Below the pieces are notes generated by a model that had not been told where the DNA came from, did no database searches, and was given only the letters and a program-made list of their open reading frames with translations. Below, piece after piece: positions 47,286 through 56,631 of a stretch of 64,000 bases of DNA; position 1 is the first letter of the stretch; each line of letters starts with the position of its first letter. A program made the translations under genes and the position numbers. Location of the stretch: positions 812,571-876,570 of the forward strand of contig JACKEC010000016.1 in NCBI GenBank assembly GCA_020633195.1, written 5' to 3'. Origin of the DNA: Sandaracinaceae bacterium (GTDB taxonomy: Bacteria; Myxococcota_A; Polyangia; Polyangiales; Sandaracinaceae).

Positions 47286-49289
47286 ATGCACGTCCGATGG
47301 GGGATCGCGATGGCGCTGCTGCTGGCCGCCTGCAGCCAAGAGGGGACGCTGGTCGTGCAGATCCGGACCGACGTCGCGCCGGGCACCGGCTTCGCGCGCG
47401 TGCGCACCACCATCGACGGCGTCGCCACGCCGATCGAGGTCGGCTTCGAGGAGCGGCGCTCCTGGGGCACGGGCGCGCGGGTCGCCGAGGTCGCCGGGCT
47501 CCCGACGAGCACGCTCGTGCTGCGCGTCGGCCTCGTCGACGCCTCCGGCGCGGTCCTCGTCGAGCGCCCGGTGCGGGTCCACATGGAGCCGGGGCTGAAC
47601 CTCGTGACCGTGTTCCTCACCGCGGACTGCGTCGGCGTGATGTGTCCGCTCCCGGGCGACGCCGGCGACGCGACGGCCTGCCTCGCCGGCGTCTGCGTGC
47701 CGGGCGGCTGCACCGAGGAGACGCCCGAGGCGTGCGGCCTGGCGCGCTGCGACACCACCGCGTCGTGCCCCTCGTCCAGCGTCGCGTGCGCCCACCCCGA
47801 GTGCAGCGCGTCGGGCGTGTGCTTCGAGGTCCTCGACCACGAGGCCTGCGGCGACGGCGCGATCTGCGATCCCGCGGCCGCCTGCGTCCCGATCGGCTGT
47901 CCCGACCTGGACGGCGACGGCCTCTGCGACGACGTCGACCCGGACCAGGACGGCGACGGCGTCGAGAACGCGGCCGACTGCGCGCCCCTCGATCCGAGCA
48001 CCTACCCCGGCGCCCCGGAGCTCTGCGACGGCCTCGACAACGACTGCAGCGAGGGCGGGGGCCCGCTCGCGGACCCGAACGGGCTGTTCGTCTCCGCCGG
48101 CGCGCCGCCGCCCTGGGTGACGCGCCACTTCACCACCGTCGCGGACGCCCTCGCGGCCACGACCCCCACGCGCCGATCGATCTACGTCGCGAGCGGCACC
48201 TACGACGAGGTCGCGCTCAGCATCGCCGCCGGCCCGACCGTCTTCATCAAGGGCGGGCGCGACGGAGACTGCGACTACGGTCGGGCGGGCGACCGGTCGC
48301 TGATCCGAGCCCCGGACCGCGTCATCACCGTCGAGCCGGGCGGCGACCTCTTCATCGAGGACCTCGACGTCCACGCCACCGCGGGCGCCGGCGGCCAGTA
48401 CGGGGCGGTCGTGACGAGCGGCACCCTGCGCGCCGTCCGCGTGGGGTTCACGACCGAAGACGACGCCGGCCTCGCGATCGCGTTCTCCGCGGTCGACTCC
48501 ACCGTGACCTTCCAGAACGTCGACGCGCAGCCGGGCATCTCCGGGAGCGGCTCGAGCGCCGCGCTCTCCCTGGTCCGGACCGATCTGACCGCGACGGGCG
48601 GTCGCTTCGTCACCCTCGGCGGCAGCGCGTCGCGCACGATCGGCCTCACCGACGGGAGCCTCTCGCTCGACGGCCCCTGGATCGAGAACGCCGCCACCGA
48701 CGACGCGGTGGGGATCCTGGCCGACTCGGGCGCGGTCCAGCTCACGAACGCGGTGGTCGTCGCGCGGGGCGCGGCGGTCAGCGGCGTCGGCCTCCAGCTC
48801 ATGGCCGGCGTCACCGCCCACGTCGCGCACACGTACGTCTCCGCGAGCGCCGACACGGGGACCGCGCGAGGGATCGTCGTCGAGACGCCGACCGTCGACC
48901 TCGTCAACTCGGTGGTCCGCGCGGAGTCGGGCCCGCTCGGCGAGTCGATCGGGATCCACACGGACACGGGAGGCGCGGTGCGCCTGCTCGGCTGCGACGT
49001 CACGAGCCTCGGCCCCGCGGCCAGCCCCGTCCTCTCCGCCGCGCGCGCCGCGAACACCATCCCCGAGGTCGAGGCGATGTGCGCGAGCCTCGCGGGTTGC
49101 GTCGAGGCGCGCGGCAACGTCGACCTCGGCTGCGAGATCGACGCGGACGGACACCTGCTGACGCCCGCCTGCGTCGACATCGGCGTGACCCCGCTCCCCG
49201 TGGACCCGCCCGACCGGCTCGACCGCGACCGCGACGGCGACCCCCGCCCGAACGGCGGCGGCTACGACCTCGGCCCCGACGAGCTCTGA
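47286..49289 (+). CDS. Lipoprotein with MopE/thrombospondin-type motif and beta-helix
   Basis: A 667-residue protein with signal peptide and lipobox (IAMALLLAACSQ). Residues about 120-200 are Cys-rich. Around 205-255 comes a calcium-type repeat (DLDGDGLCDDVDPDQDGDG) and a MopE-like unit (CAPLDPSTYPGAPELCDGLDNDC). The remaining 400 residues look like a right-handed parallel beta-helix, with repeated short strands (VFIKGGRDG, DLFIEDLDVHATAGAG, IGLTDGSLSLDGPWIENA) as in pectate-lyase-like surface proteins. It ends DRDRDGDPRPNGGGYDLGPDEL. Likely a surface-anchored adhesin or glycan-binding protein. Its 3' end overlaps the next gene by 28 bases. Confidence 0.83.
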   Translation: MHVRWGIAMALLLAACSQEGTLVVQIRTDVAPGTGFARVRTTIDGVATPIEVGFEERRSWGTGARVAEVAGLPTSTLVLRVGLVDASGAVLVERPVRVHMEPGLNLVTVFLTADCVGVMCPLPGDAGDATACLAGVCVPGGCTEETPEACGLARCDTTASCPSSSVACAHPECSASGVCFEVLDHEACGDGAICDPAAACVPIGCPDLDGDGLCDDVDPDQDGDGVENAADCAPLDPSTYPGAPELCDGLDNDCSEGGGPLADPNGLFVSAGAPPPWVTRHFTTVADALAATTPTRRSIYVASGTYDEVALSIAAGPTVFIKGGRDGDCDYGRAGDRSLIRAPDRVITVEPGGDLFIEDLDVHATAGAGGQYGAVVTSGTLRAVRVGFTTEDDAGLAIAFSAVDSTVTFQNVDAQPGISGSGSSAALSLVRTDLTATGGRFVTLGGSASRTIGLTDGSLSLDGPWIENAATDDAVGILADSGAVQLTNAVVVARGAAVSGVGLQLMAGVTAHVAHTYVSASADTGTARGIVVETPTVDLVNSVVRAESGPLGESIGIHTDTGGAVRLLGCDVTSLGPAASPVLSAARAANTIPEVEAMCASLAGCVEARGNVDLGCEIDADGHLLTPACVDIGVTPLPVDPPDRLDRDRDGDPRPNGGGYDLGPDEL

Positions 49290-50362
49290 TCCGCGCTCGC
49301 GCGGCGGAGCATCGCGAGCTGCGCGTCGAGCTGCGCGCAGACCGGACACGCGAGCCGATCGGTGAAGAGGACTTGCGCGCGACGACCGAACACGTAGATC
49401 GCGTCCGACCCACCGCGCCGCGTCCGCAGCGCGCTCCGCGGGATCCGCTCGAGGGCGCCTCTCTGGCGGCGCACGTAGAGGTGCGTCTCCGTGAGCAGCG
49501 CCTCGGCGATCTGGTCGCGGAACGGCGTCGCCGGGGTCGACGCCAGCCAGCGGAGCATCCCGTCGAGCGCGCCCTTCGCGGCGCGGGTCGCGACGACGAC
49601 CTCGGGCTCGACGGACGCCTCGCGGTAGCTCGGGGGGCGCGGGCGCGGGTCGGCCGGCCAGTGGTCGACGGGCTCCCACTCGACCTCCTCGGCGTCGAGC
49701 CAGCCTCGCCGGACGCGACCCCGAGGGGCCCGCGCGGCGCGCACGAGGTCGCCGATCCGATCGGCGAAGGCCTCGACGTCGCCCTTGGGTCGGACCCGCA
49801 CCGCCTCCACGGTGTGCTCGCGGCGCCACTCCAGGAGCAGCTCGGGCCACGGATCGACCGGCTCGAGGGTCTCGATGTCGCTCCACGCGACGCGGAGCGA
49901 GTCGATCGCCGAAGGGCGGTCGACCTGCAGGGACGTCGCGCTCCACGACAGATCCTGGGCGCGGACCCGGCGGCGGTCTGGGGGCCCGGGGAGCCGCCAG
50001 CGCAAGCCCAGCGCCGAGTCGACGTGGGCCGTGTAGTCGAACGCCGGGTCGCCGTCGCCCGGCACGTAGTCGAGCACCCACGGCGCGAGCGTCGCGGCCC
50101 ACTCCCTCGGCGGCGTGGCGAGCAGCTCGTCGGGGAGCTCGTGGAGGAGCTGAACGATCCCCCGCGCCTCGTCCGGCTCGAAGTCTCTGGCAAGGGATCG
50201 CTCCAGCGCCTGCGCCTCGTGGCGCGAGAGGTGACGATCCGAGAGCAGGACCGCGGCCGCGTACTCGGCCGTCGCGCGCAGCCGCGCGAGCCGCTCGGGG
50301 TCCGCGTCGGGCCACTGGTCCTCGAGACGCGCGACGAGGCGCGCGCGGTCGTCGGTGCTCAT
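49262..50362 (-). CDS. Protein of unknown function with C-terminal CxxC
   Basis: A 366-residue protein without signal peptide. The N-terminal 110 residues are helical (RLARLRATAEYAAAVLLSDRHLSRHEAQALERSL), the middle is beta-rich with many Trp, and the C-terminus has LACPVCAQLDAQLAML, where a single CxxC could bind metal with a partner elsewhere. No family was recognised. The last 28 bases overlap convergently with the preceding lipoprotein gene. Confidence 0.65.
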   Translation of the reverse strand: MSTDDRARLVARLEDQWPDADPERLARLRATAEYAAAVLLSDRHLSRHEAQALERSLARDFEPDEARGIVQLLHELPDELLATPPREWAATLAPWVLDYVPGDGDPAFDYTAHVDSALGLRWRLPGPPDRRRVRAQDLSWSATSLQVDRPSAIDSLRVAWSDIETLEPVDPWPELLLEWRREHTVEAVRVRPKGDVEAFADRIGDLVRAARAPRGRVRRGWLDAEEVEWEPVDHWPADPRPRPPSYREASVEPEVVVATRAAKGALDGMLRWLASTPATPFRDQIAEALLTETHLYVRRQRGALERIPRSALRTRRGGSDAIYVFGRRAQVLFTDRLACPVCAQLDAQLAMLRRASADQSSSGPRS

Positions 50363-50388
50363 GCGACGATGCTACCGCGGCTGAGCGC

Positions 50389-50592
50389 TCAGCCCCGCAG
50401 GCGCGAGCCCCAGCGGGTGCAGTAGCAGGTCGGCGTGCTGGTCGTGTCGTCGCAGTACGCGTCGCCCGGGCAGACGCCGCTGGTGAACATGTCGTTGCAG
50501 TCGATGTCCCCGGTGCAGCTGCACATGAAGAGGCTGCACGAGTAGCCGAGGCTCCCGCCGCCGCCGGGTGTCTCGCCGGATGAATCCCGCAT
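50389..50592 (-). CDS. Short Cys-rich ORF, possibly a truncated surface protein
   Basis: The ATG at 50592 gives 67 residues with eight cysteines (SCSLFMCSC, DIDCND, VCPGDAYC, TCYCTRW). This pattern matches the disulfide-rich ends of other exported proteins here, but no signal peptide precedes it. The frame is open further upstream, where it is antisense to the TlpA-like gene. It may be a remnant of a larger secreted gene or a real small protein with an unrecognised export route. Confidence 0.4.
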   Translation of the reverse strand: MRDSSGETPGGGGSLGYSCSLFMCSCTGDIDCNDMFTSGVCPGDAYCDDTTSTPTCYCTRWGSRLRG

Positions 50593-50635
50593 GCAGGTGA
50601 TCCGTCTCGGGTGCGTTATCTTGAAGCGGCACCTC

Positions 50636-51181
50636 ATGGAACGACGCGCCTTCCTCGCCGGGCTCCCCCTCGTCGCCGCCGCGATCCCCGCGATCGCGCG
50701 CGCCGCGCCGGGCAACCCCCCCGGAGGCGCGGCCGCCTCGCACGGCCCCCTCACCGTGGGGCAGCCGCCGCCGCCGCTCGCGCTGCAGCGCCTCAGCGGC
50801 ACCGACGAGATCACGCTCCCCGGCCTCGCCGGCCGCGTCGTCGTCCTCGACTTCTGGGCGACCTGGTGCGGCCCGTGCCGCGCGGTGATGCCGCTCCTCG
50901 ACGCGATGCACGGCCGCTACCACGACCGCGGGCTGAGCATCGTCGGCCTCTCGCCCGAGCCCGAGGCCCTCATCCGCGATCACCTCACCGCGAACCCCGT
51001 GCAGTACACGATCGCCCGCGACATCGGCGGCACCATCCGCGCCTACGGCGTGCGAGGCATCCCGATGCTCGTCGCCATCGATCGCGCGGGCAAGGTCCGC
51101 GAGGTCATGGTCGGGGTCGACGGCGCCAGCTTCGGAGCGCTCGACACGCTCGTGCAGCGCATGCTCGCCGAGCGCGTCTGA
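50636..51181 (+). CDS. TlpA/ResA-type thioredoxin-like protein, Tat-exported
   Basis: A 181-residue protein. MERRAFLAGLPLVAAAIPAIARA begins with a twin-arginine motif (RRAFLAG), so the ATG at 50636 is favoured over one 15 codons upstream. The redoxin domain has VVVLDFWATWCGPCRAVMPLL with C78-C81, and GVRGIPMLVAIDRAGKV with the cis-Pro loop. It is expected to reduce disulfides outside the cytoplasm, as in cytochrome c maturation or repair of Cys-rich proteins, which are abundant here. A weak -10-like TTATCT lies at 50616-50621. Confidence 0.88.
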   Translation: MERRAFLAGLPLVAAAIPAIARAAPGNPPGGAAASHGPLTVGQPPPPLALQRLSGTDEITLPGLAGRVVVLDFWATWCGPCRAVMPLLDAMHGRYHDRGLSIVGLSPEPEALIRDHLTANPVQYTIARDIGGTIRAYGVRGIPMLVAIDRAGKVREVMVGVDGASFGALDTLVQRMLAERV

Positions 51182-51199
51182 GAACGGGTCGAGGTTCGG

Positions 51200-52909
51200 C
51201 TACGCGCCGGAGCTCTCGACGAGGCGGCCGTCGCGCCAGGTGAAGCGCCGTACCGGGTAGTCCTCGGGCTCCACGTCGCCGGCGTAGTCCTCGTGGTGGC
51301 TCACGGTCAGCGGGAAGTACGTCTCCCCGAGCGTCTCGCCGAGCCGGAGGAAGCTCTCGGCCGAGCTGCGGATGGGGCGCTCCGCGGTGAGCAGCGGCTC
51401 GTCGTCCCCGAGGCGGTGGACGCGGTAGCGGGCCCGCGGCTCGTCGGCCACGCGATAGCCCACGACGAGCAGGCCGACGCCGCCGTCCGCTTCGGTCGAG
51501 CCGAGGCGCACGTCCTCGTAGCGACCGGTCACCCGCACCGTCTGGATCGCCTCGCCGACCGCGCAGCGCGCGCCGAGGTGATGGACCGCCACCTCGAGCT
51601 CCTCGCCGTCGACCCGCGCGAACACCGCGACGTCCTCGCGCCGACCGCTCACGAACGCTGTCGTCGTCGCCGCCAGCGCGTCGCCCTCGCCCGGCGCCGC
51701 GGGCGTGCAGCCCGTGTCGGGGGCGAAGTCCGCCTCGCGGAAGCCGCCCGACGCGACCCCGGTGTAGGCCAGAGGCGGCTCTCGCAGGTCGCGGAGCTCC
51801 CCGGGGTGCGGGTCCACCGTCCACACGTGCGTCCCCGCCGGGAGCACCGCGGCGCCGTCGGCGGCCAGGACGGTCGTGGCCTTCGTGCTGACCCGCCGCG
51901 TCACCGGTCGCAGCTCGCTCCGCGCGGCCACGCGTCGGGCCTCGGAGCCGAGGAGCGCCGCCATCGACGCCGCGTCCTCGGCGCTCGCGTCCTCGGCGAG
52001 CACGTAGCGGACGACCCCACCGGGCGCGCCCTCGAGGCGCAGCTCGTCGCGCCGCGCGGCTGGCACCGCGTCGATCCCCGGCACGACCTCCGCCGCCGTG
52101 CCCGCCCACGACACCGCCCAGGGGCCGGTCGTCACCGGGAGGGGCTCCGGCGTGCCGCCTGCGCGCAGCCCCGCGAGCGGTCCGCCGTCGCGGAACTTGG
52201 CCTCGCTCGTGAACGGCACGACGACGTCGATCGTGTCGGCCGTGCCGACCATCGGGTAGTGGACGTGCAGCCCGTCGGGCCCGAGGACCGCGACCGCGCG
52301 CTCGGGATCGCACGCGGCCTCGACCTGCGGCTGCTCACGCACCTGCGCGCGGTGCTGCCGGCGGCAGTCGCCGCGCGTCAGGCCGCCGATCGTCTCCCTC
52401 GGGCCCAGCACGTCGGCGGCCTCGAACGGGAAGAGCTGCCCGTCCGCGATCGCCACGTGGAGGGCCGAGGTCGCGCTCGTCGTCCGGCGGTATTGCTCGC
52501 GCGCGTGGCAGCGGAACGACACCACCGTCGGGTGCGCCAGCGACACTTCGCAGCCCAACGACGAGAAGTGTCGGCTCCGCCACGCGTGCGACACCTCTCG
52601 CGCGAGCGACGCGAGGCGCCGGCGCATCGCCGGGTCGGGGTGCTCGACCTCGTCCCACGAGAGCCCATCGCGCGACCGATGCAGCACGCGGAGGTGCTCT
52701 GGCGCGGCCGGCTCGCGCCACGCCTCCGTGCTCGGCTGCGCCGACGGCAGGTCCTCGTCCTCCGGGGGCGGCACGTGCACCGGGTCGGGCCTCGCCGGCT
52801 CCGGCGTGACTTCGGGGGTCGGCGCCGGATCGGAGCCGCAGGCGATCGAGACCCCGCCGAGCAGCGCGGCGAGGCAGAGGGAGTGGGCGAGGCGAACGGT
52901 CCAGCGCAT
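51200..52909 (-). CDS. Large lipoprotein of unknown function
   Basis: A 569-residue protein with signal peptide and lipobox (AALLGGVSIACG) followed by a Pro/Glu/Asp-rich linker to about residue 55. The body is alpha/beta without recognisable catalytic motif. Cysteines are scattered (GCEVSLAHPTVVSFRCHA, GDCRRQHR). The gene converges with the TlpA-like gene, 18 bases between stops, and is divergent from the VWA gene. I cannot name a family. Confidence 0.72.
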   Translation of the reverse strand: MRWTVRLAHSLCLAALLGGVSIACGSDPAPTPEVTPEPARPDPVHVPPPEDEDLPSAQPSTEAWREPAAPEHLRVLHRSRDGLSWDEVEHPDPAMRRRLASLAREVSHAWRSRHFSSLGCEVSLAHPTVVSFRCHAREQYRRTTSATSALHVAIADGQLFPFEAADVLGPRETIGGLTRGDCRRQHRAQVREQPQVEAACDPERAVAVLGPDGLHVHYPMVGTADTIDVVVPFTSEAKFRDGGPLAGLRAGGTPEPLPVTTGPWAVSWAGTAAEVVPGIDAVPAARRDELRLEGAPGGVVRYVLAEDASAEDAASMAALLGSEARRVAARSELRPVTRRVSTKATTVLAADGAAVLPAGTHVWTVDPHPGELRDLREPPLAYTGVASGGFREADFAPDTGCTPAAPGEGDALAATTTAFVSGRREDVAVFARVDGEELEVAVHHLGARCAVGEAIQTVRVTGRYEDVRLGSTEADGGVGLLVVGYRVADEPRARYRVHRLGDDEPLLTAERPIRSSAESFLRLGETLGETYFPLTVSHHEDYAGDVEPEDYPVRRFTWRDGRLVESSGA

Positions 52910-52975
52910 GCCGAGAACCTACAACATCGCGGCCGGGTCGCGCCCCCGCGGTCGCCGCGGCAGGATGTCGCCTCG

Positions 52976-54361
52976 ATGGACGAGGTCCTCCAGGAGCTCA
53001 TCGGCGCCGCGCGCCGCGCCGGCCTCCGGATCGGCACCGCCGAGGCCCTCGACGCGCAGCGCGCCGCGGCCGCCGTCGGCGTCGCCGAGCGCGCGGTCCT
53101 GCGAGCCGCGCTGACCGCGAGCCTCGTCAAGCGCCCCGAGGACCAGGCCCCGTTCCTGCGCGTCTTCGATCGCTTCTTCCGCGCCGACACCGGGGGCCGC
53201 GCGGGCGCGCTCGACCGCCTCCGCGCCGAGGGCGTCGACCCGGCGACCCTCGACGAGCTCCAGCGCCGCTTCGACATCGGCCAGCAGCAGGCCGGCGGCG
53301 GGGGAGGGGGCCTCGACGCCCTGCTCGAGGGCGGCGCCGAGCTCGACCGCCGGATCGAGGAGGCGATGCGCGACGCCGGCGTCGCTCGCATGGTCAGCCC
53401 CATGCAAGTCGGCTTGTTCTCCACACGCACCCTCGACGCCCTCGGGATCGACGGCGCCGACGCCGAGCTCGCCCAGCTCGCGGAGGGCCTCGATCCGCGG
53501 ATCGGCGAGCTCCTCGCGGCGAGCCTCGAGGCCCTGCGCCGCCGCGTGCGCGCCGCCGTCCGCGAGGACTTCGCGCGGCGCAACCCCGCGCGCCTCGAGC
53601 AGAGCCGCGCCGAGCGCCTCGACCAGGAGGCGTTCATCCGCCTCGACAAGGACGAGCTCGCCCAGGTCCAGGCCGAGGTCCGCCGCCTCGGGCGGCTGCT
53701 GCGCGACCGCATGGAGCGCAACCGCCGCCGCGCGCGCCAGGGCCGTCTCGACGTCCGCGCCACCGCCCGCGCCGCCGCGCGCACCGGCGGCGTCCCGTTC
53801 ACCCCCGTCTTCCGGCGGCGGCACCGCCAGCGGCCTCGCCTCGTCGTCCTGTGCGACGTCAGCGACTCCGTCCGGCAGGCCGCGCGGTTCCTGCTCGTGC
53901 TCGTCTACAGCATGCAGGAGGCCTTCTCGCGGACGCGGTCCTTCGTGTTCGTCGGCGACGTCGGCGAGACCACCGCGCTCTTCGACCACAGCCCGATCGA
54001 AGAGGCCATCGAGCGCGCCTTCCGGGGCGATACAGTCAACGTCGGCGCGAGCAGCGACTACGGCCGCAGCTTCGCCCGCTTCGTGGACCAGCACCTCGAC
54101 GCGCTCGACCCCAAGACCACGCTCTTGATCCTCGGCGACGCGCGCAACAACCGGAACGACCCCGAGGTCGAGGCCCTGAAGCGCATGCGCGAGCGCTGCG
54201 CCCGCGTCGTCTGGCTCAACCCCGAGCCCCGCGCGAGCTGGGGCGTCGGGGACAGCGAGATGCAACGTTACTTGCCGTTCATCACCTTCTCGGCGCCCGT
54301 GCGGACCCTCGCCGAGCTGCGCGTCGCGGTGACCCGGCTGGCCTCCGTGGTGGGGCGGTAG
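52976..54361 (+). CDS. CoxE-like VWA-domain protein
   Basis: A 461-residue cytosolic protein. The first 270 residues are helical and Arg/Glu-rich. The C-terminal von Willebrand A-type domain starts at RPRLVVLCDVSDSVRQAARFLLV with a MIDAS-like DVSDS, later GRSFARFVDQ and LLILGDARNN. CoxE-type VWA proteins usually work with a MoxR AAA+ ATPase in metal-cofactor insertion or complex maturation, but no such ATPase is near. The ATG at 52976 begins the domain order expected (MDEVLQELIGAAR). The function is unassigned. Confidence 0.85.
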   Translation: MDEVLQELIGAARRAGLRIGTAEALDAQRAAAAVGVAERAVLRAALTASLVKRPEDQAPFLRVFDRFFRADTGGRAGALDRLRAEGVDPATLDELQRRFDIGQQQAGGGGGGLDALLEGGAELDRRIEEAMRDAGVARMVSPMQVGLFSTRTLDALGIDGADAELAQLAEGLDPRIGELLAASLEALRRRVRAAVREDFARRNPARLEQSRAERLDQEAFIRLDKDELAQVQAEVRRLGRLLRDRMERNRRRARQGRLDVRATARAAARTGGVPFTPVFRRRHRQRPRLVVLCDVSDSVRQAARFLLVLVYSMQEAFSRTRSFVFVGDVGETTALFDHSPIEEAIERAFRGDTVNVGASSDYGRSFARFVDQHLDALDPKTTLLILGDARNNRNDPEVEALKRMRERCARVVWLNPEPRASWGVGDSEMQRYLPFITFSAPVRTLAELRVAVTRLASVVGR

Positions 54362-54435
54362 CCGGCCGGGACCGTCGGAATTTCACGCGGAGATCGCGAA
54401 GGAGCAGAGCATCGCGAAGGGGTGTCTTGGGAGAC

Positions 54436-56028
54436 TCAGCGGAGCTCGCAGGCGACGATCGACGTCACCAGATCGCACGGCACGTCGTTCCAGCCCCAGC
54501 CCGCGTCGCCCTGGATCGCCGAGCAGTCCTCGTTCATCGCCGTGTCGTTCGGCTCGCCCGGGACCCAGTTCGTGTAGCCCGAGGACAGCCCGCTGGCCCA
54601 GCGGAACACGCCCTCGTCGACCGCGTCGGTGAAGCCGATGAGCGCGAAGTTCAGCATCACCTCGTCCATGATCGAACGGATGAACGCGTGCTCGGTCGCG
54701 CTGAGGATCGACGCGATGTCGCCGAACGCCGTCTGGCACAGCGTCCGCGCCTGCGCCCAGTTGAACGTGCCCGTGCAGATCGCGAACGTCGTCGTGCCCA
54801 TCACGCGCGCCGTGCAGTCGGCGCCGTCGCAGTTCGCGTCGACCCCGTCGTTGGCCACGTCGGTCGCGCCGGGGTTCACGAGCCGGTTCGAGTCGTCGCA
54901 ATCGGAGTTGTCGAGCACGTAGCCCGTCAGCGTCGTCATGCAGCTGTCCATCGGCGCCGCGGGGTCGCCGTAGCCGTCTCCGTCCGTGTCCGCGTAGAAC
55001 GTCTGCGTCAGGATCAGCTCGTCGACGAACGTGTTGCAGTTGTCGTCCCGGCCGTTGCAGACCTCGAGTCGGCCCGGGTTGACCGTCCTCAGCGAGTCGT
55101 CGCAGTCCGTGCCGTCCAGCGAGTACCCGAAGGTGAGCTCCTCGCAGGTCACCGTCGGCGCCATCGGGTTGCCGTAGCCGTCCTCGTCGACGTCCGCGTA
55201 GAACGTCTGCGTCGGCAGGCCCTCGTCGGCCATCGTGTCGCAGTCGTCGTCGGCCCCGTTGCAGATCTCGGCGATGCCTGGGTTGATCGAGGCCCGCGTG
55301 TCGTCGCAGTCCGTGTTGTCGAGGCTGTAGCCGAAGGGGACCTCGCCGCAGGTCGTCATCGGCGACATCGGGTTCCCGTAGCCGTCCTCGTCGACGTCTG
55401 GGTAGTACGTCTGAAACAACAGTCCCTCGTCGATCATCATGTTGCAGTTGTCGTCGATGTCGTTGCAGACCTCGGGCGCGCCCGGGTTGATGGCCGGGTC
55501 GTCGTCATTGCAGTCGTTCATGTCGGGGTACCCGTCCATGTCCAGGTCGACGACGGGCGACATTCCCAGGCCGACGATGGTGACGCTCTGGGGGTAAGTG
55601 CCCTCGAAGACCACACGGACGGACCACTCCTCCTCCGAGGGAGTGACGGTGATGGATCCGAAGAAGACGTTGCTGTCGTCCACCGTGTCCTCCGACGGTC
55701 CGCCACTCCACGGCAGGGTCTCTCCGGTCGCGACGACGGCGGCGCCGCGGGCGTCGGTCGCTGAGAACGCCGTGATCGTGTCCCGTCCGGACAGGACCCT
55801 TCGCGAGACCGAGTACTCGCGGGCGACCCCAATCTCGCCGGCCGGCACCATCACGTCTCCGAACGGCGGGATGGGCTCGCCCTCCACCTCCAACTGGACC
55901 ACCAAGTCTCCCGGCTCGCAGCCTGGGCCGAGCAATACGACGAGCATCGCCGCCGCCATCCACCCGAGCACCCGAAAATCCCGCCGCATCACCAAAGCCC
56001 GAATCCCCGCACTCCAAAGCGTTCGCAT
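54436..56028 (-). CDS. Lipoprotein with four MopE units and a C-type lectin domain
   Basis: The ATG at 56028 has a strong GGGAGGGG ribosome binding site 7 bases upstream and gives 530 residues; 55989 is an alternative start. The signal peptide has a lipobox (LVVLLGPGC). Four MopE-type units follow ('DMDGYPDMNDCNDDDPAINPG', 'DVDEDGYGNPMSP', 'DVDEDGYGNPMAP', 'DTDGDGYGDPAAP', each with a 'CNG.DDNC' signature). The last 120 residues form a C-type lectin-like fold (FNWAQARTLCQTAFGDIASI, WVPGEPND, WGWNDVPC), where WND and the EPN triad would bind Ca and sugar. Likely a surface adhesin. Confidence 0.9.
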   Translation of the reverse strand: MRTLWSAGIRALVMRRDFRVLGWMAAAMLVVLLGPGCEPGDLVVQLEVEGEPIPPFGDVMVPAGEIGVAREYSVSRRVLSGRDTITAFSATDARGAAVVATGETLPWSGGPSEDTVDDSNVFFGSITVTPSEEEWSVRVVFEGTYPQSVTIVGLGMSPVVDLDMDGYPDMNDCNDDDPAINPGAPEVCNDIDDNCNMMIDEGLLFQTYYPDVDEDGYGNPMSPMTTCGEVPFGYSLDNTDCDDTRASINPGIAEICNGADDDCDTMADEGLPTQTFYADVDEDGYGNPMAPTVTCEELTFGYSLDGTDCDDSLRTVNPGRLEVCNGRDDNCNTFVDELILTQTFYADTDGDGYGDPAAPMDSCMTTLTGYVLDNSDCDDSNRLVNPGATDVANDGVDANCDGADCTARVMGTTTFAICTGTFNWAQARTLCQTAFGDIASILSATEHAFIRSIMDEVMLNFALIGFTDAVDEGVFRWASGLSSGYTNWVPGEPNDTAMNEDCSAIQGDAGWGWNDVPCDLVTSIVACELR

Positions 56029-56130
56029 GGGTCGACCCCTCCCGAAGTGCTCGATACGCGTCAGCCGCCCGGTTGGATCGAAGAAAACTCCGCCATTTGT
56101 GAAGCGGCCCCCGTCCGGTACCCTCGACCC

Positions 56131-56631
56131 ATGACCAAACGAATCGCGCTCGCAGCGGCGCTCGTCCTGCTCGCCGGCTGCGGCGACGAGGGCGGCAGCC
56201 TGAGCCGGACGCAGCGGGCCTTCCTCGAGGCGCGCGGCGCGCCGACGGCCTTCGCCATCCTCTTCTCCGACGCCGACCTCGACGAGAGCGGCCTCGCCGT
56301 GGCGACCCCCGCGCGGCGCGTCGAGACCTGGATCTACGCCGGCGCTCCGGCCCGGCGCATCGTCTTCGACTCGGGCTACTTCGTCGACGAGGTGGACCTC
56401 ACCGCCGATCTGGACGCCGACCCGGCGGCCGCTTCGCCGGCCGACTTCGACCCCGCGATGACCCGCGCCGACGTCGAGGCCGCGCTCGGCGCTCCCGATC
56501 GCGTCGAGGAGCAGGACCTCGGCGGTCAGGCCCTCGTCATGCTGCGCTACGACGCCCCCGAGGTCGTCAGCGTCGCCTTCCTCGACGGCCACCTCGCGAG
56601 CGTCGTGGCCGGGATGCAGGTGCAGCCGTGA
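56131..56631 (+). CDS. Small lipoprotein of unknown function
   Basis: A 166-residue protein with signal peptide and lipobox (LAAALVLLAGCG). The mature part is alpha/beta (LFSDADLDESGLA, VETWIYAGAPARRIVFDSGYFVDEVDL) and contains a C-terminal helix-strand repeat reminiscent of SmpA/BamE-like small envelope folds (MTRADVEAALGAPDRVEEQ, typical of BamE 'T..qV...lG.P'). That resemblance is moderate. It is coupled to the next gene by 4 bases (GTGA). Confidence 0.75.
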   Translation: MTKRIALAAALVLLAGCGDEGGSLSRTQRAFLEARGAPTAFAILFSDADLDESGLAVATPARRVETWIYAGAPARRIVFDSGYFVDEVDLTADLDADPAAASPADFDPAMTRADVEAALGAPDRVEEQDLGGQALVMLRYDAPEVVSVAFLDGHLASVVAGMQVQP

